Below are positions 6,594 to 13,836 of a DNA stretch of 13,960 nucleotides, piece by piece. This DNA comes from Desulfobacterales bacterium (GTDB lineage Bacteria > Desulfobacterota > Desulfobacteria > Desulfobacterales > Desulfosalsimonadaceae), in contig JAGXLE010000009.1 of the NCBI GenBank assembly GCA_018334855.1, positions 1 to 13,960 on the forward strand. The letters run 5' to 3'. The position numbers were made by a program, and so were the translations under genes. Within the stretch, counting starts at the first letter, position 1; each line of letters starts with the position of its first letter. The notes below the pieces were generated by a model that was not told where the DNA came from, did not search any database, and saw only the letters and a list, made by a program, of their open reading frames with translations.

Positions 6594-7310
6594 ATGGTGT
6601 ACGAAGAAGACAGCGAAAAAGAAGAAGGCACGGAACCTGAAAACGGATCCGAAGCTGAAATAAGCCTTCGGGTAGAGGATGAAGACGACAGCAATACGGG
6701 TTCCATGCCCGAAGATACGGCTTCAAACCAGCAACAGCCCGACTCAGCAGCAGAAAAAGACCAGATGCCTGCAGAGGGAAAAGACCTTTACTCCGAGATT
6801 AAAAAACTCAAGGACCAGATCCGGGAGCTTTCCGGCGAATTTGAAACCAAGCTCAAATACGACGAGCACAAAAACAAAATTATAGACGGGCTTCACAGGG
6901 AGTTGCAGGAATACCGTGAGGGCCTTATCCAGAAGCATTTTCACTCCATGATCACCGATGCCATCAAGATCATCGATGACATACGGAAATTAAAGGCCCA
7001 TTACGAAGACGAGCCTCCTACGGAAAATACTTTGCCCAGCCTCCTGAGTTTTCTCGAGGATATCGCCTCAGACATTGAAGAACTTTTTTCCTGGCAGGGG
7101 GTTTCTCCTTTCCGATGCGGAGCTGAACACTTTGACAATACCTGCCAGCGTGTTGTCAAAAAAATAGAAACAAAAGACCCGGAAGAAGACAAAAAGGTCG
7201 CGGGCAGCATCAGGCCGGGCTATGAATGGGACGGCAAGGTGCTCAGGCCTGAGATGGTTGCCGTTTATGTATACAACAATACATTAACCGAAGAAGGCGG
7301 CTCGCACTGA
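6594..7310 (+). CDS. Divergent GrpE-like nucleotide exchange factor
   Basis: This 238-residue protein has the architecture of GrpE, the factor that releases ADP from Hsp70. Residues 1-62 are an acidic, disordered tail rich in E, D, S and Q. Residues 63-135 form a long helix with coiled-coil character (LYSEIKKLKDQIRELSGEFETK). The end, about 170-228, matches the GrpE beta domain: FRCGAEHFDNTCQRVVKKI, then GYEWDGKVLRPEMVAVYVY, which parallels the family's GY-x-GxRVLRPAxVxV motif. The highly conserved FDP-x-H-x-AV of housekeeping GrpE is altered here to HFDNTCQRVV. The start at 6594 follows AGGGA at 6585-6589. The stop overlaps the start of the Hsp70-like gene (TGATG), so the two products are coupled and presumably partners. 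It is probably not the housekeeping grpE, so no symbol is given. Confidence 0.85.
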   Translation: MVYEEDSEKEEGTEPENGSEAEISLRVEDEDDSNTGSMPEDTASNQQQPDSAAEKDQMPAEGKDLYSEIKKLKDQIRELSGEFETKLKYDEHKNKIIDGLHRELQEYREGLIQKHFHSMITDAIKIIDDIRKLKAHYEDEPPTENTLPSLLSFLEDIASDIEELFSWQGVSPFRCGAEHFDNTCQRVVKKIETKDPEEDKKVAGSIRPGYEWDGKVLRPEMVAVYVYNNTLTEEGGSH

Positions 7311-8989
7311 TGGATAAAAATATCAAAAGAATCTACGGCATCGATCTGGGCACCACGTACTCATCAATTGCCTACGTGGATGAATACGGCAAGGCTGTAA
7401 TTATTCCGAATGCTGAAAATGAAAGGGTCACGCCTTCGGTTGTTTTCTTTGACGACAACAACATCGTGGTCGGAGAAGTGGCCAAAGAAAGCGCCAAACT
7501 CTACCCGAATGAGGTGGTCAGTTTTATCAAGCGATCCATGGGAGAGCCGAATTTCATCTTTGAATACGGCTCCGAACAATATCGTCCGGAAGAGATATCA
7601 TCTTATGTATTAAAAAAACTGGCCCAGGATGCACAACAACACCTGGGCGATAAAATAACAGACGTAGTTATTACCTGCCCGGCCTATTTCGGTATAAACG
7701 AACGCGAGGCCACCAGAAAGGCCGGAGAAATCGCGGGATTCAACGTGCGCCAGATCATAAACGAACCGACTGCCGCCGCCATCGCTTACGGCTCCCTTGA
7801 CACATCCAATGAAAAGACTGTGCTGGTATACGATCTGGGCGGAGGAACCTTTGACGTCACCATGATTGATATCCGCAGGGATTCCGTGGAAGTTATCTGC
7901 ACAGGCGGGGACCACAACCTGGGAGGCAAGGACTGGGACGATCGGATAGTGGGATACCTGGTGGAAAAATTCCAGGAAGAAACCGGTTCTGACGAAGATA
8001 TCCTCGATGATCCCGATACCTGGCAGGACCTGCAGCTCTCGGCAGAAAAAGCCAAAAAGATTCTCAGCCACAGGCCCAAAACCCCGGTATCGATCACTCA
8101 CGGGGGCCAGCGCGTGAAATTGATACTTGAAAGGGAAAAATTCGAGGAGCTTACAGAAGATTTACTTGAACGCACCGTGGATTTCACGCGGGAAATGATC
8201 CAGTCCGCCCGGGATAAAGAATTTAACGGGTTCGACGAAATTATCCTGGTGGGCGGAGCCACCAGAATGCCGCAGGTGGCCGAAAGGATTGAAAAAGAAT
8301 TTAACATGACGCCAAAGGTTTTCGATCCTGACGAAGCCGTGGCCAAGGGGGCTGCCATTTACGGCTGGAAGCTGGCCTTAAACGACGACCTGGTCCGACG
8401 GATCTCGGAAAAAACCAATAAGAAAATAGAACATCCTGAAAATCTTTCAGAAATGATTGAAAAAAGTGAAATCTCCGCAGAGGATTTCAAGACAGCGGCT
8501 CAGGAACTGGCAAATGATACCGGCTACACGCTGCCGTCCGTGGAAAACGCCATGCTGCGGGTCAAAAACGTTACCAGCAAAAGTTTCGGCGTAGTGGCAC
8601 ACAACCCCACAGACGAGGAGATCGTTTTTAACCTGGTAATTCGCAATACAGCCGTCCCGGTCAATGTAGAAAAGAAATTTTTCACAGCCGTTGAAAACCA
8701 GAAGACCGTGCTGATAAGGATCATGGAAAGCGAAACCAGCGATATCGAAATCCCGATAGAACAAGCCACGGAAATCAAGACCGCTATTTTGCATCTGCCG
8801 CCGAACCTGCCTGCGGATCTGCCCATTGAAATTACATTCGACTTAAATGATGAAGGGCAACTCCATATCACGGCGGTGGAAACTAGCGAGTCGAGACAGG
8901 TGCAGGTTGTTGTGGACACCGCCTCGGTAATAAGCGGAGAAGAACTGGAAAAAGCCAAGGAAAGATCACAGAGCCTGGTGGTGCATTGA
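7310..8989 (+). CDS. Hsp70-family chaperone ATPase lacking canonical linker and lid
   Basis: This 559-residue protein has a complete Hsp70 ATPase domain at about 1-355: phosphate loops IDLGTTYS (11-18) and DLGGGTFDVT (175-184), catalytic lysine K74 in FIKRSMG, the proline switch in CPAYF (123-127), NEPTAAAIAYG (151-161) and ILVGGATRMP (312-321). After GAAIYG (348-352) comes about 55 residues of extra helical sequence (354-410) before the beta-sandwich substrate domain. The hydrophobic linker of DnaK (DVLLLDVTPLSLG) is replaced by a degenerate MLRVKNVTSKSFG at 415-427. The beta domain (about 420-538) is recognisable and ends with only one short helix, so the alpha-helical lid of DnaK is missing; DnaK is about 640 residues. 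The start overlaps the GrpE-like stop. It probably acts with its neighbours on a restricted set of clients; ATPase activity is expected from the intact motifs. Confidence 0.92.
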   Translation: MDKNIKRIYGIDLGTTYSSIAYVDEYGKAVIIPNAENERVTPSVVFFDDNNIVVGEVAKESAKLYPNEVVSFIKRSMGEPNFIFEYGSEQYRPEEISSYVLKKLAQDAQQHLGDKITDVVITCPAYFGINEREATRKAGEIAGFNVRQIINEPTAAAIAYGSLDTSNEKTVLVYDLGGGTFDVTMIDIRRDSVEVICTGGDHNLGGKDWDDRIVGYLVEKFQEETGSDEDILDDPDTWQDLQLSAEKAKKILSHRPKTPVSITHGGQRVKLILEREKFEELTEDLLERTVDFTREMIQSARDKEFNGFDEIILVGGATRMPQVAERIEKEFNMTPKVFDPDEAVAKGAAIYGWKLALNDDLVRRISEKTNKKIEHPENLSEMIEKSEISAEDFKTAAQELANDTGYTLPSVENAMLRVKNVTSKSFGVVAHNPTDEEIVFNLVIRNTAVPVNVEKKFFTAVENQKTVLIRIMESETSDIEIPIEQATEIKTAILHLPPNLPADLPIEITFDLNDEGQLHITAVETSESRQVQVVVDTASVISGEELEKAKERSQSLVVH

Positions 8990-9125
8990 TTCCCCTTTTC
9001 TCCCGCAGACAGGAGCACTCCCGCTTAAATAAGCTTTCTGCATTTGGACGGGGACCCCGCTTGAAGGCTCCCGGATACGAGTACTGCATGTGCTCCTGCG
9101 AAAATGACTGAATATCGATAAAATT
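8990..9125 (+). repeat. Structured spacer between the Hsp70 and J-like genes
   Basis: Nine-base perfect arms CAGGAGCAC (9010-9018) and GTGCTCCTG (9090-9098) could form a long-range stem around a 71-base loop. Inside the loop are a short symmetrical element GCTTA-AA-TAAGC (9023-9034) and the G/C hairpin CGGG-GAC-CCCG (9049-9059). The stem ends 27 bases before the next start codon. No T-run follows, so it is not a terminator; it may tune expression of the downstream gene or mark an mRNA processing point. Confidence 0.4.
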
Positions 9126-11483
9126 ATGGAACGCGAAAATTTTTACCTCCTTCTCGAACTCCCCTGTGATCCGCCGGAGACAGATCCGGATGTAATCGAG
9201 AAAGCGATCACAAAAAAGCAGACGGAATGGAGCCGCCTGCGAAATCACCCCACCAAGGGCCTGCATGCCCAGAAATACATAAACATGATCCCGGAAATCC
9301 GCCGGGTTATGACAGATGACGCCCTGAGGGCAAAAGAAGCCGAGGCGGCCAGGGAGATCCTGGCAAAAGACAAAGAAAACAAGTATCCTGAAATCGATCG
9401 GCATATCGATATACTCATGGGCAAGGGCCACGTTACCCAGGAAGAAAAATCCAAGCTCGCCCGGGTCCACAGTCTTGACGAAAGTGAAATCCAGAACCGG
9501 ATCAATGCCAGGAAAAACGTCAAATACCACCGTATCGATCAGCAGATAACCCTTCGGATTGCCAAGGGATATCTAACAGAATCGGAAATCGGAAAAATCG
9601 CCAAGCGAAATTCCGTCAAGGTGGAAGAAGTCAGAAAACGGGTCAGATGCCCGATCCTCAAAACCGAAAAGGAAGACGAGGTCCCTCAGCCCAGGCAGAT
9701 CGATCGTTCCATTGAAAAAACCATCCGGGACAACCTGAAACTTCTAAACAAATCATCCCTGTATGATTTTCTCGGTCTGCCGGAAAGCGCAGACCTGAAA
9801 AGCATGCAGGATGCGGCCTCCAGAAAGAAAAAGGAGCTGGCATCCAGCGGCAAAAAAGATGCTGTAGCCACCGCGGCCAGCACGCTTGCCGGACACTGCG
9901 TCACCATATTTAAATCAGAACAGTCCCGCATAGCCTATGATATAAGCCTTGCCAGAACAAAGCTCTCGGAACTCGACTCAGACATCGACATTGCCGGAAT
10001 AAACGGCAGGCTCCGGCCCGAATACTTCGAAACCCTGGTAGGCAAAGCCATGGATTTCGGCATGGAAAGATCCGAAGCCGAAAAATATATAAAGGATTAC
10101 TGCCGCCGGAAAAAATGGACCGTGGAAACGGCTCCGGACAAAAGGCGCAAGTTATTTATCGGTGCAGCTGCAGCAGCCTGCGTTTTAATTGTTGTTGCAT
10201 CAGCAGGGGCCTATTTTTATATTTCCCACCAACACAGGATGCGGGAAACAGAATTTAACGAGTTAATGCAGCAGGTAAATGAGGAAAGAGACGCGCGGGC
10301 CAAAATAACTATGCTTCAGGGCTTTATAGAGAACCACACCTCCGGGGACGGCTACAGCCGCTACATTGACAGGGCCAGAGCCCGCCTTGATGAAATCCGC
10401 ACAAACATGGCCGAAGAAAATTACAAAAACATGGCAGCTGCTGTGGATAAGCTGGCTGAAAAAGGCAACTTCCGGGAGGCCATAACCGAATGCCGGCAAT
10501 ACCTTCAAAAAGACCCGCCCGGCCGATATGCTAAAAAGGCCGAGTCTATGATCACAGAGTTAGACAGGCAAATCGAAAGCCGGGATTTTGAGGAATTAAA
10601 GAATCTTATGATTCAGGGAGCGACTCCCGAAAAAATTGATGCAATCACCTCTTACTTAGAAAAATATCCGGACGGCGCTCACAGGGAAAAAGTTGAAAAG
10701 ATGCTCTCAGAAATCAGCGGCGAGTATTTCGTATACGTCAAAAACCAACTCGACTCCTGTGAAGCAGATGGCAAGTGGCAGCAATGCGCCAGCCTGTGCG
10801 AAAATTACATCAATCGCTATGACAACAGCTATGCAGACAAGCTTAAAATCCGCCTGGAAAAATACCGTGAAAAAATCAAACAAAACAAGATAATGGCCGC
10901 ACTGCAGCGCAAAGCAAATGATTTTGGAACCGACTATGACTCTGCCATACAGGTTTACGAGGACTACCTGTCAGCATATCCAAAGTCTGAGATAGCCGGG
11001 CGGGTTGAAAAAAAAATAAAGGAACTTGAAAAAAAGAAAAAGCAAAAAGCCATAGAAGCCTCCAAAACTCAATTCAGAAAGCTTCTTGAACAAACCGGGC
11101 AGAGATACTCAGAAAAAAGCGAAGGTGTTGTGACAGATTCAAAAACAGGCCTGATGTGGCAACTTCTCGATACCACCCTGACCAAGCCCGATGAATGCAT
11201 AACCTACGAAAAAGCCCGCCAGTATGTAGAGAACCTGTCCGCCGGGGGGTTTAATGACTGGCGTCTCCCGAAGGCGGAGGAACTGGCCGGAATTTATAAG
11301 AGCCCTCCCTACTTTCCTGCACTGGAAAATAAATGGTACTGGACAGTGGAAAGCTATTCCAGCTATTCAGACGGGCAGTGGCAAAAAATAGTTGACACGG
11401 TAAGCAGCGAGCACAGCACAAATTGGGAAGTAGAACGCAGGGACTCCAGGCAATGCGGTGCGGTCAGGGCCGTAAGAAAATAA
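9126..11483 (+). CDS. Single-pass membrane protein with degenerate J-like modules and a C-terminal DUF1566 domain
   Basis: This 785-residue protein has four visible parts. Residues 5-72 look like a J domain (NFYLLLEL, a charged helix, then HPT where active J proteins have HPD, then a third helix). Residues 87-126 and 134-173 are two copies of a helical repeat (ID..I...KG..T..E...LA). Residues 211-275 form a second J-like module (SLYDFLGLPESADL) with no HPD, followed by a third repeat near 287-322. One membrane helix lies at about 344-367, after basic KRRK, placing the N-terminus in the cytoplasm. Residues 370-655 are charged, TPR-like helices, and 665-785 match DUF1566/Lcl C-terminal (TGLMWQ, GGFNDWRLPKAEEL, YWT, CGAVRAVRK). 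There is no Shine-Dalgarno before ATG 9126; an in-frame stop at 9105 excludes longer ATG starts. It is probably the membrane partner of the Hsp70. Confidence 0.8.
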   Translation: MERENFYLLLELPCDPPETDPDVIEKAITKKQTEWSRLRNHPTKGLHAQKYINMIPEIRRVMTDDALRAKEAEAAREILAKDKENKYPEIDRHIDILMGKGHVTQEEKSKLARVHSLDESEIQNRINARKNVKYHRIDQQITLRIAKGYLTESEIGKIAKRNSVKVEEVRKRVRCPILKTEKEDEVPQPRQIDRSIEKTIRDNLKLLNKSSLYDFLGLPESADLKSMQDAASRKKKELASSGKKDAVATAASTLAGHCVTIFKSEQSRIAYDISLARTKLSELDSDIDIAGINGRLRPEYFETLVGKAMDFGMERSEAEKYIKDYCRRKKWTVETAPDKRRKLFIGAAAAACVLIVVASAGAYFYISHQHRMRETEFNELMQQVNEERDARAKITMLQGFIENHTSGDGYSRYIDRARARLDEIRTNMAEENYKNMAAAVDKLAEKGNFREAITECRQYLQKDPPGRYAKKAESMITELDRQIESRDFEELKNLMIQGATPEKIDAITSYLEKYPDGAHREKVEKMLSEISGEYFVYVKNQLDSCEADGKWQQCASLCENYINRYDNSYADKLKIRLEKYREKIKQNKIMAALQRKANDFGTDYDSAIQVYEDYLSAYPKSEIAGRVEKKIKELEKKKKQKAIEASKTQFRKLLEQTGQRYSEKSEGVVTDSKTGLMWQLLDTTLTKPDECITYEKARQYVENLSAGGFNDWRLPKAEELAGIYKSPPYFPALENKWYWTVESYSSYSDGQWQKIVDTVSSEHSTNWEVERRDSRQCGAVRAVRK

Positions 11484-11606
11484 AACCTCAATTTAGGTAA
11501 AATCCTTACCTGTCAGAGTCCGTATCCCTGATTCAGGCACTGGCAGGCCTGCAAAAATTATTATTGACAACATTTTACGATTTTTTTATGGTCTGTTTTT
11601 ATTTTA
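11484..11606. other. Spacer between the J-like gene and tRNA-Ala
   Basis: This spacer contains a small hairpin (AGGTAA 11495-11500 / TTACCT 11506-11511, five-base loop) shortly after the stop codon, the symmetrical CCTGA-T-TCAGG (11527-11537) and GCAGGCCTGC (11543-11552). None is followed by a run of T, so a clear intrinsic terminator for the chaperone operon is not seen. Confidence 0.4.
11564..11592 (+). promoter_or_regulatory. Sigma-70 promoter of the tRNA-Ala gene
   Basis: A perfect TTGACA at 11564-11569 is followed after exactly 17 bases by TATGGT (11587-11592), four of six to the -10 consensus. Initiation would fall close to 11599, a few bases before the mature tRNA 5' end at 11607, an arrangement typical of single tRNA genes. 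Confidence 0.55.
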
Positions 11607-11682
11607 GGGGCTGTAGCTCAGTCGGGAGAGCGCATGACTGGCAGTCATGAGGCCAGGGGTTCGAATCCCCTCAGCTCCACCA
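11607..11682 (+). tRNA. tRNA-Ala (anticodon GGC)
   Basis: The 76-base cloverleaf includes an encoded 3' CCA. The acceptor stem pairs GGGGCTG (11607-11613) with CAGCTCC (11672-11678) and contains the G3-U70 wobble that identifies alanine tRNA; the discriminator base is A (11679). The anticodon stem is CATGA / TCATG with loop CTGGCAG, giving anticodon GGC at 11640-11642, which reads GCC and GCU codons. The T arm has the standard GGTTCGAATCC core. It is transcribed alone, between its own promoter and terminator. Confidence 0.97.
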
Positions 11683-11691
11683 TAAAAATTT

Positions 11692-11732
11692 AAAACGGGC
11701 ATCCGCAAACCATCCGGATGCCCGTTTTTTTT
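11692..11732 (+). terminator. Rho-independent terminator after tRNA-Ala
   Basis: The arm AAACGGGCATCCG (11693-11705) pairs with CGGATGCCCGTTT (11715-11727) around a nine-base loop, and a run of eight T residues (11725-11732) follows. This is a strong intrinsic terminator starting ten bases after the tRNA CCA end. The A-rich left flank means it could also work on the opposite strand. Confidence 0.88.
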
Positions 11733-11812
11733 GCAGTAAAACCTGGCTCCGCCCTGCTGCGGGCGCCTGGCAAAAAATGCTTTTGAGTCACGGTCTCCGG
11801 CACATATTACAA

Positions 11813-11842
11813 TTGACAAAAGCGCGATTAACAAATAATAAT
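11813..11842 (+). promoter_or_regulatory. Candidate sigma-70 promoter of the ppiD-like gene
   Basis: TTGACA (perfect) at 11813-11818 is followed after 18 bases by AATAAT at 11837-11842, five of six to the -10 consensus, in a very AT-rich stretch. Initiation would fall near 11849, giving a leader of about 80 bases. Confidence 0.5.
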
Positions 11843-11847
11843 AAATA

Positions 11848-11893
11848 ATTGATAAATCAAACCGCAAAGAACCGGTATTCCAGGTTTATCAAT
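11848..11893 (+). repeat. Inverted repeat in the leader of the ppiD-like gene
   Basis: Nine-base perfect arms ATTGATAAA (11848-11856) and TTTATCAAT (11885-11893) flank 28 bases, right at and after the predicted transcription start. It could be a pair of regulator half-sites or a hairpin in the messenger leader ending about 22 bases before the ribosome binding site. Confidence 0.4.
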
Positions 11894-11927
11894 ACTTAAT
11901 TACCAAACATGACAAGAGGTACTGCAC

Positions 11928-13835
11928 ATGCTCAGCTCGATGCGCAAAAGCGCCGGTTCGTGGATGATCAAGATTCTTCTGGGACTTATAGTGGTTGCCT
12001 TTGTCTTTATGGGCGCCGGCTCATTTTACTCCCGCCGGGGGGCCGAAGTGGCAAGGGTCAACGGAGAGCCCATAAGCGTTAAAGAATACCAGCAAACCTA
12101 TCACAATATTATACGCAACATGGAACAACGCTTCGGCGGCCAGATAGACCAGGAGATGATCGAAAGCCTTAACATCAGGCAGCAGGCGCTGGACCGGCTG
12201 ATCGAAAAGCACCTGCTGATCCAGGTTGCGAAAAAAAATAATATCACCGTGCCGGACCAAATTCTTGCCAGCTCAATAACCGGAATTTCTGCCTTTCAAA
12301 ACCAGGGCCGCTTTGACCCGCAACTCTACAGGCGCGTGCTGAATCGTAACAATCTGTCGCCGGAAAGCTTTGAATCCTTGCAGAAACAGGCCATAATCAC
12401 TTCCGTTATCAGAAATTCAGTAGGAAACTCCTTACCGGTGTCAGAATCCGAAGCCAGGGCATGGTATGACTGGAAAAACACAAAGGTAAAGATCAACTAT
12501 GCGCAGTTTGCCGCAAAGGATTTTGAAAATGTCGAGGTGACAAAAAATGAAATTCAGCAGTATTTTGAAAAAAACAGGGAAGACTACAAAACAGAGCCTA
12601 AAATAAAGGCCCGCTACGTCCGTTTTACGCCGCAAAATTACCTGAGCAGGGTTGAGGTGTCAGAAGAGGAAATAAAAAACTATTATCAGGCCCACCAGTC
12701 TGAATTTACATCCACCGAAACGGTGGAAGCCAGACACATTCTGCTGAAAGTCCCGGAAAATGCCGATAAAAACACCGAAGAACAGGTCCGCAAAAAAGCG
12801 CTTGAAATAATGGAGAGGGCCAGGTCGGGCCGCGATTTTTCCGCACTTGCAGAAAAATTTTCAGAGGGGCCGTCGGCCTCGGAGGGAGGATATCTCGGAA
12901 CCCTGGAGAAAGGCGACGCTGTCAAGCCGTTTTCAGAAAAGGCCTTTTCCATGAAGGCGGGGGAAATCAGCGAGCCCGTGCGCACCAGGTTCGGATGGCA
13001 CGTCATCAAGGTAGAAAAACACCGGCAGGCTTCAGCAAAACCCCTGGAAAAAGTAAAAGAAAAAATCCGGGAAAAACTGGCGCTCCAAAAAGCTGACAAC
13101 ATTGCCTACGAAGAAGCATATTCAATGTATAACATTTCGTTTGGCGGAGAAGACCTGGTAAAAAACACCAGGGATCTCGATATAGATCTTGAAACAACCG
13201 GATTTTTCACTCAAAACCGGGGCCCTTCGGGCATTGAAAACTCCGCGGGCTTTGCCGAAACCGCGTTTTCTATTCCGCTCATGGAAATCAGCGGGGTAAA
13301 AAATATAGGAAATTCCTACTTTCTAATCCAGCCCATCGAAAAACAGGAGCCGCATATCCCGGAACTTTCCTCCATAATTGAAAAAGTCCGGGCAGATGCA
13401 AGGCGTGAAAAGCAAAAACAGGCAGCGAAAAAGGCGGCCAAAAATTTACTGGAAAAAATTTCGGCAGACGGCAGCCTTACAGAAGCAGCCGGCAAATCCG
13501 GCATTGAAACCGGTACAACCGATTTTTTCAAGCGGGGAGAGCCCGTCCCGGATATCGGGCAGAGCCGGCAGATAGCCTCTGCGGCATTTTCGCTTAGCAG
13601 CAGCAATCCGGTATCAGACTCGGTAATTGCAAGGGAAGACAGTTTTTACGTAATAGGCCTGCAGGCGCGCAAAGCCCCGAGCGATGAAGGTTTTCAGGCC
13701 GAAAAAAAGACGGTCATGGCCAGGCTGGAAGCCCGGAAGCACAGGCAGGCTGTAAACAGATGGCTGACAGCTCTCAGGCAGTCCAGCAATATAGAAATAT
13801 CAGATCAATTTTCGAATTTGTCCGGATCAGGATAA
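11928..13835 (+). CDS. ppiD: PpiD/SurA-type membrane-anchored peptidyl-prolyl isomerase chaperone
   Basis: PpiD is an inner-membrane-anchored periplasmic chaperone that meets proteins leaving the Sec translocon. The 635-residue length matches the family (about 620). The N-terminus MLSSMRKSAGSWMIKILLGLI is a short cytoplasmic tail, with one membrane helix at about 13-33. Residues 38-165 form a SurA-N-like chaperone region (ARVNGEPISVKEYQQTY). One parvulin domain spans about 266-363 (EARHILLKV, DFSALAEKFSEGPSASEGGYLG, FGWHVIKVE); it keeps the parvulin signature motifs, whereas the E. coli PpiD parvulin domain is reported to be inactive, so activity is possible. The remaining C-terminal half is a second, degenerate chaperone lobe. 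AGAGGT at 11915-11920 supports the start at 11928. The following gene begins one base after its stop, suggesting an operon. The exact orthology to E. coli ppiD is by architecture. Confidence 0.9.
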   Translation: MLSSMRKSAGSWMIKILLGLIVVAFVFMGAGSFYSRRGAEVARVNGEPISVKEYQQTYHNIIRNMEQRFGGQIDQEMIESLNIRQQALDRLIEKHLLIQVAKKNNITVPDQILASSITGISAFQNQGRFDPQLYRRVLNRNNLSPESFESLQKQAIITSVIRNSVGNSLPVSESEARAWYDWKNTKVKINYAQFAAKDFENVEVTKNEIQQYFEKNREDYKTEPKIKARYVRFTPQNYLSRVEVSEEEIKNYYQAHQSEFTSTETVEARHILLKVPENADKNTEEQVRKKALEIMERARSGRDFSALAEKFSEGPSASEGGYLGTLEKGDAVKPFSEKAFSMKAGEISEPVRTRFGWHVIKVEKHRQASAKPLEKVKEKIREKLALQKADNIAYEEAYSMYNISFGGEDLVKNTRDLDIDLETTGFFTQNRGPSGIENSAGFAETAFSIPLMEISGVKNIGNSYFLIQPIEKQEPHIPELSSIIEKVRADARREKQKQAAKKAAKNLLEKISADGSLTEAAGKSGIETGTTDFFKRGEPVPDIGQSRQIASAAFSLSSSNPVSDSVIAREDSFYVIGLQARKAPSDEGFQAEKKTVMARLEARKHRQAVNRWLTALRQSSNIEISDQFSNLSGSG

Positions 13836-13836
13836 A

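Noticed and set aside
8883..9530. Minus-strand open frame spanning the Hsp70 end, the spacer and the J-like gene start
   Set aside because: It is a shadow of two real plus-strand genes; its phenylalanine/valine-rich translation mirrors their codons and no ribosome binding site supports it.
11604..11867. Minus-strand open frame of 87 codons whose start-distal part reads GAEGIRTPG...SYSP
   Set aside because: This is the well-known artefact of translating a tRNA gene on its antisense strand; the tRNA-Ala at 11607-11682 and its terminator explain it.
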